A stretch of DNA of 64,000 nucleotides from Planctomycetota bacterium (GTDB lineage: Bacteria; Planctomycetota; Planctomycetia; Pirellulales; PLA5): assembly GCA_003576845.1 (NCBI GenBank), contig QEVJ01000050.1:1-64000 (forward strand). Reading direction: 5' to 3'. The position numbers and the translations under genes were made by a program. This document shows, one piece after another, positions 1-8,655 of the stretch (its first letter is position 1; every line of letters begins with the position of its first letter). The notes under the pieces were generated by a model. It saw nothing but the letters and a program-made list of their open reading frames with translations, ran no database searches and was not told the origin of the DNA.

Positions 1-1590
1 GTGCCGTCCCCAACGCTCGCCGTATTGGGGCGATTGCAGCAATTCGTCAATCAGGTTTTCCCACGCCCGCGGCGAAGAGTCGGCCACGAACGCCTCGACG
101 CGCTCCGGCGGGGGCGGCAAACCGACTAGATCGAAGTACGCGCGGCGGATCAACGCGCGGCGGTCGGCCGGCGGCGCGGCCGTGAGTTGTTTCGCTGCGA
201 GCTTCGCGTCGATGAAGGCGTCGATCGGGTTTGATTGCGCGTCCGTCACCGCAAGTTCGACATCGGCGAGCGCGTATTTTGCGATCAACCCCGCCTCGAT
301 GCTCGCCCGCACGTCGCCTTCGAGCGCCCCGGTCGTAAATGGCCACCTCGGCAACGTCGCCGCGAAACCCGCCGAGTTGAGGCAAGGCGCGGCCCATCAT
401 CACCGCAAAATCGCGGCGATGTGCGACGTCGGGAACCGCCTCGGTCCCGCTTGGATTGGCTTGAGCGAACAATTCGCCGGCCGCCAGGCCGTTGAGGTAG
501 AACTCCGTCGAACGGTTCATCGGGCCGGGATGCTTGACGATGGTAATCAACACCGGGCGGCCGCAGACTGCCTGTGCCGATCCAGGCGGCAGAGCGGCGT
601 TGTGCCCAAACCCGCCGGCGTGAACCAGTTGCGAGGTGCCGCGAATCAACTCGCACAGCGCGGCCCGCGGACGGCCGGGATCGCTCGCCGGCGCCGGTTC
701 GCCGAATCCGACCACCACGCTCGACGCGAATTGGTAGCCGGGCGGCTGCAAGTTCGCCACCAGCATGACCGTGTAGGCCGCGTCCCCGTGCATCGGCAAC
801 GGATTACTCGCCGCGGAAGCTAGCCCGTTCTCGTCCGCAAACCGCACCGCCACTCGGCCCGACACGCGGCTTCGCGCGGCGAACGTCGGGGCGGCGCCGC
901 CGCTGGGGGTCGTGGCCGCCGTTGGCGCCAGGTCGCGGCCGCGGCCGCTGGCGTCGGCCCAGCGCGTTACCGCCGCGCCGTCGGGAAGTTCGCACGATTC
1001 AGCGCGGAACCAGGCTTGCAACGAAGCGGACACCGACTCATCGTTTGGCGCTCGAGCCGGCGACGTGGAGGTCGCTGCTTTACGAACAACCTGCCCGGCG
1101 ACCGACGGACGAACCAATCGCTTGAACGCCCAATGATCGGTGCGCGGTTTGTTCGCGGCGGCGTCCGGTCCGGCGGCGGCGGACGTTTTCGCGCCCGCGT
1201 CGATCCAGGCTTGGACGAGGGCGATTTGCTCGGCCGTGAACCGATCGGACTTCTTCGGCGGCATTTCCTCGTCGCGGATCCGCTGATAGAGCAGGCTTTC
1301 TCCGGCGTTGCCCGGCGCGATCGCGGCGCCCGACTCGCCGCCCTTCTTCATTGCGTCGACCGACCTCAGGTCGAGACCCGCTTCCTGCTTCTTTTCACCG
1401 TGGCAAACGAAGCAACTTCGCGGCGAACAGCGGTTGGACGCGATGCTCGAAATCGGCGCGATCCGGCTCGGCTTCCGCGGCCGTCGCCGCAGACGAAAGA
1501 TGCGACGATAGCGGCGACGGCAAATCGGCCGGCGATCGTCGAAAACTCGAGCAGGCCCGGTCGCCGTCGGCAGGTTGCGCTGTGAGGCAT
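1..1590 (-). pseudogene. PSCyt1/LamG/DUF1549 planctomycete cytochrome protein, three frameshifts, runs off the window
   Basis: Reading from an ATG at 1590 (GGGGAG ribosome site just upstream) gives a signal peptide (GRFAVAAIVAS). The reading frame then changes near 1497 to continue as AEAEPDRADFEHRVQPLFAAK, changes again near 1418 to give the haem motif CFVCH with EMPPKK further on (the PSCyt1 signature), followed by a LamG-like domain (about 1010 to 330). It changes a third time near 320, after AIYDRGA, to give [29 protein letters not shown] and [11 protein letters not shown], the start of DUF1549. Each change is explained by a single-base indel. The family consists of large secreted Planctomycetota proteins of unproven function, thought to act in polysaccharide or redox metabolism. 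Domain order is normal and only the reading frame is broken, so the gene is either a recent pseudogene or carries sequence errors. The rest lies before base 1. Confidence 0.8.
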
Positions 1591-1803
1591 GACACAACTC
1601 CCCGCGGAGGATGCGATGGCTTTTTAGCAACAAAAGACAATCTAGTCCCGCCGGGCTTCGCTGTCAACCCTTTCCGTGGCCGCCGCGTAACGGCAGTCAT
1701 CGTAACACGACACGACCCCTCGCCCGCCATAGGGAAAGGGGTCGCGTGCGAAATCTCGCGTATCTCTGCAAGTTCAACTCGAAGCATTCCGAATCGCGAG
1801 TGC

Positions 1804-2478
1804 TTAACTCGCAATCCGGGAGCGTCGTCGGCCGACCGCCGCTAACACCACTAGCCCGAGACCAACCAGCGCCGTCGTCGAGGGTTCGGGGACTGCGTTG
1901 AGAAACTCGCCTGGCGCGAGGGCTCGGTCCGTCAGCCGAATTTCGTCGAACCGGGCGTTCACGCCGTGCCCGCCCTGGCGACCGGCGATCAGCCAATCGA
2001 GCGCCAGCGGCATATCGTCGGTGGTGATCGCGTTGTGCCCCGCACTCAGCACGCCGTCGATATACCAATCCCACGCGACCGTACCGTCTCCCAAATCGCG
2101 GCGCACGATCGCGAAGTGGTGCCATTCATCGAGGGACACCGGCGTGCCGCTATTGTAGCCGGGACCGCCGACGTTGTGCGCCGCGCCGGTTGGATCGCGA
2201 AAACCGCCGTCGACGAACCGGTCCGAGTCCGGTGCGCCGGTGAAACTCGCGTTCCAGAACAAGTTGAAACGGTTTGCGTCGGCCGGTCCGCCATTGGTCC
2301 AGAACATCGCGCTGTGACCGGTCGGCGCCGGCACTTTCATGAACCATTCGAGCGTCGCGTCGCCCGGCGAACCGCCCACGCTCGGATCGTGAAAGATGAA
2401 ACCGTGTCCGTTGACGTGGGCGAATCCGCCCTGCGTAAAGTCGAGACTGTACTGATTCGGCTGTCCCGTCCGCGGCAC
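1804..2478 (-). CDS. LamG-domain PEP-CTERM protein, 5' end missing
   Basis: The 224-residue open frame encodes a concanavalin-like LamG fold (GFAHVNGHGFIFHDPS, then DEWHHFAIVRRDLGDG, WDWYIDG and ARFDEIRLTDRAL) and ends in a clear PEP-CTERM sorting tail: VPEPS, a hydrophobic helix (TALVGLGLVVLAAVG) and RRRSR. PEP-CTERM proteins are exported and processed by an exosortase. There is no signal peptide. The only start offered by the frame is a GTG at 2478 inside what should be mature protein, only 31 bases after the stop of the transporter gene upstream on the same strand. The true 5' end therefore appears to have been lost at a junction near 2480-2510. The domain call is firm; the truncation is inferred. 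Confidence 0.75.
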   Translation of the reverse strand: MPRTGQPNQYSLDFTQGGFAHVNGHGFIFHDPSVGGSPGDATLEWFMKVPAPTGHSAMFWTNGGPADANRFNLFWNASFTGAPDSDRFVDGGFRDPTGAAHNVGGPGYNSGTPVSLDEWHHFAIVRRDLGDGTVAWDWYIDGVLSAGHNAITTDDMPLALDWLIAGRQGGHGVNARFDEIRLTDRALAPGEFLNAVPEPSTTALVGLGLVVLAAVGRRRSRIAS

Positions 2479-2509
2479 GACGGGCCGGTGGCGTGGCGGC
2501 CGCGGGGCC

Positions 2510-3865
2510 TCAAGAGAACAACGCCCCGACCAGGCAGGCCAGCATCACGGCCACCGACAGGACCAGCAGCGCCGCCGTCGGACGGCTCATCCTTGCGGCC
2601 GCGTCGGTCCGAAACGCCACGTAGCAAATCGCGAACATCAACAGGGGCGTGTTGAACGCGCCGGCGAAGAACTGTCCAAACACGACGAGCGTCTGAGGCT
2701 GCGCCGGAAGCAGCAGAAACGCGATGCCGATGCCGACGAGATAGACCGACTGCACGACGCGATGGCAACGGCTCGTGGCGTAGGAATTGCCGCGGTCGAA
2801 GACGCCGAGGCTAGCCAGCAAATCCGACCACATGCGCCCGGTCGCCGCCGTGGCCACCACGAGCGTCGAAAACAGCGTGCAGAACGCGCCGATCAGAAAG
2901 ATGCTCCGCGACCACGGACCGTAGGTTTCCGTAAGCATCTGCGACATGTGATCGACGACGCCTAAGCCCTCGGGTTTCTCCGGCATGCTGCTCAAGATTG
3001 CAGCGCCGAGCAGAAAGTACGCCACCGTACAGACCGTGGCCAGCAACGTAGCCGCGCCCGCGTCGACTTGCAGCACGCGAACCCAACCGCGCGCCCGCTC
3101 GGTCCAACCGTGCGTCTCCTTTGCGCCAACGTGAGCACCGTATCCCTTTTCCAGGATCCAATACGGGTACATGAACAGTTCGTTGGCCTTCGTGCCAAGC
3201 GCGCCGATCAGACTGACCACGGCGTACGCCCCGGCCCGCGCATCATTCCCTAGCGAGAACGTCCATCCCGATGTGAACTGTTCCCACGAAATCGCATAAG
3301 GAGTGCCCTGCAAAAACGCGATCCCGGCGACGACGGAAAGACTGAAGCCCGCGACGAGCATCGCGACCAGCTTCTCCATGTGGTTGTAGATTCCGCGCCA
3401 CAACAGCAGTTGCGTCAGCGCGATCATCAATATGCCCCAGGTCCGCGCCGACGTCGTCGCGTCCTCGGTCAACGGCGCCGCCGCGTGCAACACGCCGCCC
3501 ACCGCGCCGACGATGCCGATCAGGCTGGCCAGCGTGATCGTGTATCCGGCCAGATAGATCAAGGCGATCCAGGACGTGCCGCGCCATTTCGGCCCGGGAC
3601 ACTGGTTGAGCGCCGCGACGGTCGTGCGGCCGTGCACGATGCAATGCCGTCCGATCTCCACTTGCAGGAAGTACTTGATCGCGCACGAAAGCACCACCGC
3701 CCACAATAGCACGAAGCCGAACTTTGCGGCTTGCAGCGGCGTATTGATGAGCTCGCCCGAACCCATGACCGAGCCGGCCACGACGATGCCCGGACCGATG
3801 GACAGCATCATCGCCCCTAATGTGCGCGGTGCGGGACGGACGGTGGTGGCTCGTGAGTCTCCCAT
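2510..3865 (-). CDS. Nramp-like divalent metal/proton transporter
   Basis: This is an intact 451-residue polytopic membrane protein with about 11 hydrophobic segments. The N-terminal region (SIGPGIVVAGSVMGSGELINTPLQ) matches the first helix of Nramp/SLC11 proteins, but in place of the canonical DPGN metal motif it has GSGE, as in the divergent Nramp-related transporters common in Planctomycetota. The substrate may therefore not be Mn2+ or Fe2+. A glycine-rich late helix (FLIGAFCTLFSTLVVATAATGRMWSD) is also typical. It follows the dehydrogenase remnant by about 50 bases on the same strand and may be the last gene of the catabolic cluster, in which case it could import an organic acid or a metal cofactor. 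The family assignment is confident; the substrate is unknown. Confidence 0.75.
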   Translation of the reverse strand: MGDSRATTVRPAPRTLGAMMLSIGPGIVVAGSVMGSGELINTPLQAAKFGFVLLWAVVLSCAIKYFLQVEIGRHCIVHGRTTVAALNQCPGPKWRGTSWIALIYLAGYTITLASLIGIVGAVGGVLHAAAPLTEDATTSARTWGILMIALTQLLLWRGIYNHMEKLVAMLVAGFSLSVVAGIAFLQGTPYAISWEQFTSGWTFSLGNDARAGAYAVVSLIGALGTKANELFMYPYWILEKGYGAHVGAKETHGWTERARGWVRVLQVDAGAATLLATVCTVAYFLLGAAILSSMPEKPEGLGVVDHMSQMLTETYGPWSRSIFLIGAFCTLFSTLVVATAATGRMWSDLLASLGVFDRGNSYATSRCHRVVQSVYLVGIGIAFLLLPAQPQTLVVFGQFFAGAFNTPLLMFAICYVAFRTDAAARMSRPTAALLVLSVAVMLACLVGALFS

Positions 3866-3917
3866 GACGCTTTCGATGTGGGGAATAAGGAGCGCGCTGC
3901 CTTGCCGTTGCCGCGCG

Positions 3918-4456
3918 TCAGCTTCTTTCGGTGCCGGCGCCGCCGACGTCCACGATCACGCGGCCGTGGACGCACCCCGTGCGGACGACGGCCAGCGCCT
4001 CGTTGATCTGCGCCAGCGGAAACCGCGCCGCGATCGGCGGACGTATGATTCCCCGCGCTATCATGCCGAGCGCGTCCACTGCGTCTTGCACGCCGCCGTT
4101 GCGCGATCCGAGGATCTGCAATTCGCGTTGGGCGATGCGGATCGTGTCGATCGCCGGAAACTCGACCTCTTCCCCAACGACGACAATTCTGCCGCCACGC
4201 ATCACGGCATTGGCCGCCAGTTCCATCGTACGCGCAAGGCCGACCATCTCGAACGCGCAGTGCACGCCGTTGCGCTCGCGTGCCGCGAACTCACGGATCC
4301 GCTCCGCGGCGTCGGTTTCTCCGGCGCAAACGCCGGCTTCCGCCCCGGCTTCGACGGCCAATTCCAGACTCTCCATGCTGCGGCTCACCGCCACGGTCCG
4401 CACGCCCGCCGCGCGCAGCAACTGAATCGATCGCGACGGCAAGGACTTTCCACTGT
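3918..4456 (-). pseudogene. Zinc-type alcohol dehydrogenase, C-terminal half only
   Basis: The frame encodes the NAD-binding and C-terminal part of a medium-chain dehydrogenase: IQLLRAAGVRTVAVSRSMESLELAVEAGAEA (the second strand of the Rossmann fold), FEMVGLARTMELAANAVMRGGRIVVVGEE, then QRELQILGSRNGG and a C-terminal region ending ALAVVRTGCVHGRVIVDVG. The N-terminal zinc-binding half (about 170 residues, with the GHE motif) is absent. The sequence immediately 5' belongs to a different gene in another frame (a DUF849 enzyme), so this is the 3' remainder of a fusion or deletion. No start codon or ribosome site is available at the junction near 4445-4460, so it is unlikely to yield a working enzyme. 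Confidence 0.8.
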
Positions 4457-5139
4457 TCTTCGGGGTCCATCACGCTCGTGTTGTAGATGAACCCGCGGGG
4501 CAAGTGGTGATGGTTGAACAGCATCGCCTCGGCGGTGGGCGGCGTGTAACTGCCGCCGCGCCAACCGAGGAAAAACGTGATCCACACCGGCGGTTTGAGC
4601 AGGCCTTTTTGCACCATCCGATGTGCGTTCCCGACACCGCCGTAATGAAAGCACTCGGCCTCGATCTTGACGCCCAACTCCGCCGTTGCCCGGCAGTACT
4701 CCTCCAGTTCCGGCCGATTGTGCAGTCCGTAAAGTTCGATGGGCTCGCGGCCCGGCTCATAGTCGAAACACTCGTCGTGCGGATTGAAGCACGTCGAGAT
4801 CATGTCGGGTTTTTGCTCGGCCATCAGTACCTTGCGCTGCGGAAAGCGGCCGTTGGCGATGCCGTATTGGATAATCGGCTTCGTTGTGCAACCGCCGAGA
4901 ATGTCCTTGCGCAGCTTGGCCCAGCCGGGAATATCGAGATCGGACAGCCGCGTGCCGTCGGCTTGAATCCGTTCGTCGATCGTATACGGACCGTGCAAGT
5001 GGCAGATGCTCGCGCCGGCGTTGACGCTGCGCACGTATTCCCGCGCCACCTCGTCGTAACCCTTGGGCGTCGGGTTATGCGGGTTGCTCGGATAGGCCAT
5101 CGTCGAATCGCACGTGACCGTGATGATCAGCTTGTCCAT
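4446..5139 (-). pseudogene. DUF849/BKACE beta-keto acid cleavage enzyme, C-terminus replaced
   Basis: Residues 1-231 are a clear BKACE-family protein. Known members cleave beta-keto acids with acetyl-CoA, using a bound zinc ion. The N-terminal strand is MDKLIITVTCDSTMAYPSNP, the zinc ligands appear as CHLHG, and the barrel continues through IIQYGIANGRFPQRKVLM and WITFFLGWRGGSYTPPTAEAML to MDPEEQWKVL. Homology stops there. The last 50 or more residues, including the loop expected to carry the third metal ligand and an RVGLEDN-type motif, are missing, and the DNA continues out of frame into an alcohol dehydrogenase remnant. The gene starts 59 bases after the Ldh2-type dehydrogenase, so the two were probably co-transcribed. 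Without its C-terminus the enzyme should be inactive. Confidence 0.8.
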
Positions 5140-5198
5140 CCTGAAGCTCCTCTCAGGGCGACGCGACGGCCGCCGCGGGTGGCGGACTCGAATGCTCG

Positions 5199-6354
5199 TT
5201 AGGTGACGACGCCGGCGGTCATCGGATCGACGGCCGCGCCTTCGGCAGCCGAACGATCCGCGGCGACATGAGGACCGGCCAGAATCGACTTGCTAGGCTT
5301 GGGCGCTGCCACGCCGCGCGCACGCGACGCCGCTTCCAAGGCAAGCCACGTCGCCTCGTCGACTTGTATGCCGTGACGCGAACGAATCATCTGACAGCGA
5401 TGCTCGAGTTCGCCGGGCACGAGCACTTCCTCGACGCCCGGGACGGTCGGCGAGCTTTTCACGTAGCCGATCAACCGCCGCACGTGCTCGCCGAACGCCT
5501 GCGGCGACGTGTAGCGCGCAATGTCGATGGCAATGACCAACATGCCGTCGCGCGCGTCGACAACTTCCTCGCGGCAACAACCCGCCCCGGAAAGCGCCCC
5601 GGCGAGAATATCGATCAAGAGTGCCAAGCCAAAGCCCTTATGGCCGGCAGAACCGCCGAGCGGCAACAAGGCGCCACCGGCCGAGTAAAAATCGTCCGTG
5701 TTTGTCGTCGGACGGCCTTCGTCGTCAACGATCCAACCCGACGGAACCGGTTCGCCACGCTGATGGCAACTGCGAACCTTGCCTTCCGGCGCAACGCTCG
5801 TGGCGATGTCGAGGACCACGGGAAAGTCGCCATTGGACGGCGCGGCGATGGCAATCGGATTCGTCGCCAGCCGGCGGGCGAGTCCTCCAAACGGGGCCAC
5901 TGTCTGCCCGCCGCCGCCAGCGTTGACCATCACCAGGGCGACGAAGCCCCGTTTCGCGGCCCAGGCGGCGTAGCTTCCCAACCGGCCGGAGTGATAGCAG
6001 TTTCTGGCGGCGACCGCGGCGACGCCGCTGCGGGCGGCCTTTTCGACGGCCAGGTGCATCGCGCGCTGCCCGGCCACTTGCCCGAAGCCGCGCTGCCCGT
6101 CCAGAACCGTCGACGAGACGTGATCCACCGTCACGGCGCACTCGGCGGCGGGCAACAGATGCTCGTTCTCGATGGCGTCGAGACATTGGGCCACCCGAAT
6201 GACGCCGTGCGAGTCGTGCCCGACGAGGTTCGCCCTCGACGAGGTGTGCCGCGACGAGTGCCGCGTGATGCTCCGGCGCTCTCGCCGACAGAAAGAGTGC
6301 GCGCACCCACGCCTCCAACGTGCTAGCGCCGATATTTGGCACGGGCGGCTCCAT
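5199..6354 (-). pseudogene. Malate/lactate dehydrogenase, Ldh2/ComC family, one frameshift
   Basis: The ATG at 6354 begins MEPPVPNIGASTLEAWVRALF and runs to AALVAAHLVEG. The frame then changes near 6237 (GAGGGCGAA, where one G fewer restores the frame) to continue ANLVGHDSHGVIRVAQ, the conserved active-site stretch of the Ldh2 family. Later family blocks are intact: ARNCYHSGRLGSYAAWAAKRG, GLARRLATNPIAIAAP and GHKGFGLALLIDILAGALSG. These enzymes oxidise 2-hydroxy acids (malate, lactate, sulfolactate, ureidoglycolate) with NAD(P). The gene is transcribed away from the GntR regulator and would be the first gene of the catabolic cluster. It is full length apart from the single-base change, which may be a sequencing error. 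Confidence 0.85.
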
Positions 6355-6462
6355 GAGAACTCGGGAAACACCTTGACGGCAGGAACGGGCCGGCAGGGGC
6401 GTTGCCGACGCCGATCCGCGACGCGGAGTCGATTCTAACCCGACGGGCGAGTTTCCACAAGC

Positions 6463-6496
6463 TTTTAACGCGCTAAAATGCACGTTTAGCACTAAA
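6463..6496. promoter_or_regulatory. Two candidate GntR operator dyads in the divergent promoter region
   Basis: TTTTAACGCGCTAAAA at 6463-6478 is a 16-bp palindrome with one mismatched pair. TTTAGCACTAAA at 6485-6496 is a perfect dyad. Their centres are 20 bp apart, about two helical turns, and both share CTAAA half-sites. They lie between the divergent starts of the Ldh2-type gene (6354) and the GntR-family regulator (6674), where an autoregulating repressor of the cluster would bind. The assignment is inferred from symmetry and position only. Confidence 0.45.
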
Positions 6497-6673
6497 AATC
6501 ATTCCGGCCCGCGAAATTGCTTCTCGGCTCTCGGCGCAAGTTTACCGAACGCCGTGCCGGTGCTAAGGTTAGAGAAATTGGCCCCGTGCGACCGGATACC
6601 GTCGGCGCGGCGACGCGCCAACGCCGCATCGTCGGCCTCCCAGCGGAATCTACGACCCCACACGTTGTCCTCC

Positions 6674-7570
6674 ATGCCCGCCGCATCGCGGAATCTGCTG
6701 AACGACCGGGTCTATCAGTACCTCACGGCCCAATTGGCGTCGCGGTCGCTGGCGGTCGGCGATCGAATTAGCGCCCGGGCGGTCGCGGAGTCGCTGTCCG
6801 TCAGTCGCACAACCGTCAACAAGGCGATCGAACGGCTGATTGACGCCGGTTACGTCAAGCCCGACGAGTCGCGGCACCCGGTCGTGGCGGCGTTGCCGAC
6901 CAAGCTCAAGGTGATCGCGGAACCGAGCTTCGAGTTCTCCAACCAGACGGAAACGACTTACGAGATGCTGCTCGACCGCATCCTGCGCGGCAAATTTCAG
7001 CCCGGCGAAGTCGTCAAGGAGCGGCCGGTAGCGCAAGAACTCGGCGTGAACCCGGCGACGGTGCGTCGCGCGGCGGAATGGCTGCGGTCCGACGGCCTGC
7101 TCGAGCGGATTCCGCGCCGCGGCTGGCGGGTGTCGATGCTCGGCGCTCGCGATCTCAAGGACGTTTACCAGATTCGGCTGATGCTCGAACCGCTGGCGGT
7201 GGAGTCCGCCGTGCAACGGATCACCGACGCGGCGCTCGACCAACTCGAAAGTGACACCCAGCGGCTGATGGCCCTCGGCGAACATGCGTCGGTGTTCGAC
7301 CGGCGGCAGGCCGATTACCGCTTTCACCAGGTGCTGTGCGAAGCGTCGGGCAACAAGATTCTCTCGGAAACTTTGGAGCCGCTGATCCGCAAGGCGCTGC
7401 TCATTACCACGGTGGGCTTCCGTTACGGACGATCGAGCCGATCGTTCGAGGAGCATCTGCGAATCCTTGCCGCGCTTCGGAAACGCGATGCCAAGCAGGC
7501 GGCAAAAGCGATCCGCGATCATTTGCGCAACGCGCTGCGATTCAACGTCGAAGCCTGGGAGCGGCGGTAA
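6674..7570 (+). CDS. GntR/FadR-type transcriptional regulator with two winged-helix domains
   Basis: The 298-residue protein starts at ATG 6674 (MPAASRNLLNDRVYQYL). The frame is open further upstream but shows no domain there. The first winged helix (residues about 10-75) contains AVAESLSVSRTTVNKAIERLIDAGYV. A second (about 100-165) contains PVAQELGVNPATVRRAAEWLRSDGLLERIPRRGWRV. An FCD-like all-helical effector domain follows: VYQIRLMLEPLAVESAV, DYRFHQVLCEASGN and SFEEHLRILAALRKRDAKQAAKAIRDHL. FCD domains usually bind a carboxylic acid through metal-coordinating His residues. The tandem DNA-binding heads are unusual. The gene diverges from the organic-acid cluster and converges with the aldolase gene (22 bases apart), so it probably controls both. 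Confidence 0.88.
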   Translation: MPAASRNLLNDRVYQYLTAQLASRSLAVGDRISARAVAESLSVSRTTVNKAIERLIDAGYVKPDESRHPVVAALPTKLKVIAEPSFEFSNQTETTYEMLLDRILRGKFQPGEVVKERPVAQELGVNPATVRRAAEWLRSDGLLERIPRRGWRVSMLGARDLKDVYQIRLMLEPLAVESAVQRITDAALDQLESDTQRLMALGEHASVFDRRQADYRFHQVLCEASGNKILSETLEPLIRKALLITTVGFRYGRSSRSFEEHLRILAALRKRDAKQAAKAIRDHLRNALRFNVEAWERR

Positions 7571-7592
7571 GCCGTGTTGCGCAGGCGGAAGC

Positions 7593-8387
7593 TCACGGTT
7601 CGCCTTGCGGCGCGCGCAACGCGGTTCGGGTTTGCTCGAAGACGTTTCGGGCGGCGTGCTGCAAATACTCGACGTCGCCGCCGAGTTGAATCCATTGCAC
7701 GCCCCAGCCGGCGGCCGCCGCCGCGAACGACGGATCGCTGCCGCAGCCCGTGCCGACATTTTTCCCCGCCGCCCGCGCCGCGGCCACCACGCGCTTGAGC
7801 GTCGCCAACACGTCGCCCGCCGTCACCTCCCCGGGCGAACCCATCGAGTACGACAAGTCCCACGGTCCCAGCGCGATCGAGTTAAGGTGCGGAATACGGA
7901 CGATTTCGTCGATTTCGGCTACCGCGGCGACATTCTCAATCTGCACCGTCACGAATAGATCGTTGTTCGCCGCCGAAAGGTAATCGCTCGGGTTCGTTTG
8001 GCCATATCGCGCAGCGCGGCGCGGGCCGTAACCGCGGCTGCCGAGCGGGAAGTAGCGGCAATTGGCGACCACGTCTCGCGCCTCGGCCGCCGAACGGATC
8101 TGCGGCACTATGATTCCGTCGGCGCCCGCATCGAGCACGCGTTTGATCCAGGCCACGTCGCACTGCGGCACACGGACCAGCGCCGGCGTCGCCGTGGCTC
8201 GGGCCGCGATCAGATGCGCCTGCATCGCTTCGAGCGACATCGGCGAATGCTCCAGGTCGATCCACAGGAAATCAACGTGCGGGCCGAGCGCTTCGGTAAC
8301 GGCTGGGTCGCTCAGCGTAACCGCCGCGCCCAGACAGAGCCTGCCGGCGTCGAGTTTTTCGCGGAATGCGCGAATCGGCGATGTCAT
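7593..8387 (-). CDS. HpcH/HpaI-family class II aldolase
   Basis: The 264-residue protein starts at ATG 8387 (MTSPIRAFREKL). It carries the family blocks in order: FLWIDLEHSPMSLEAMQAHL (substrate/metal segment), ALVRVPQCDVAWIKRVLDAGADGIIVPQIRSAAEA, GSRGYGPRRAARYG, and VQIENVAAVAEIDEIVRIPHLNSIALGPWDLSYSMG, where the Glu of QIE and the Asp of WDLS match the metal ligands. Such enzymes reversibly cleave 4-hydroxy-2-keto acids to pyruvate or a related keto acid plus an aldehyde. It lies 17 bases downstream of a cyclase remnant on the same strand, so the two formed an operon. The exact substrate cannot be read from the sequence. Confidence 0.9.
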   Translation of the reverse strand: MTSPIRAFREKLDAGRLCLGAAVTLSDPAVTEALGPHVDFLWIDLEHSPMSLEAMQAHLIAARATATPALVRVPQCDVAWIKRVLDAGADGIIVPQIRSAAEARDVVANCRYFPLGSRGYGPRRAARYGQTNPSDYLSAANNDLFVTVQIENVAAVAEIDEIVRIPHLNSIALGPWDLSYSMGSPGEVTAGDVLATLKRVVAAARAAGKNVGTGCGSDPSFAAAAAGWGVQWIQLGGDVEYLQHAARNVFEQTRTALRAPQGEP

Positions 8388-8404
8388 GGACGACGCCTCA
8401 CGGT

Positions 8405-8655
8405 TTAACGCACGGCGATCGGATTTCCCGGAGAACCGGTGGCTCCCTTGAGCCGCAACGGCGCGAAAATGAAGGCGAACTCGTGAACTCCGTCCGCGGC
8501 CAACTCGTCGAGATTGAGGTTTTCCAGAAAGTAGATGCCGTGTTTCATCAGCATCCACTGGTGCACCTCGATCTTGCGGCTTGGGTTCGGCGCGGGGTCG
8601 ACCTCGATGCCCCAGTTGTCCGCGCCGACGAGCATCGGATCGCGGCCCGGCGTCC
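8405..8655 (-). pseudogene. Cyclase-family (kynurenine formamidase-like) hydrolase, C-terminal fragment
   Basis: Only about 80 residues remain: GRDPMLVGADNWGIEVDP, KIEVHQWMLMKHGIYFLENL, NLDELAADGVHEFAFIFAPLRLKGATGSPGNPIAVR, stop. This is the conserved C-terminus of the PF04199 cyclase family, metal-dependent amidohydrolases related to kynurenine formamidase. The N-terminal two thirds, including the HxGTHxD metal motif, are absent. Homology ends near 8650, exactly where a headless CotH gene begins on the opposite strand. The remnant is next to the HpaI aldolase and probably belonged to the same pathway. Confidence 0.85.

Noticed and set aside
300-340. Programmed frameshifting as explanation of the broken DUF1549, Ldh2 and CotH frames
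   Set aside because: No slippery heptamer plus downstream structure recurs at the sites, and the shifts fall at different places relative to domains.
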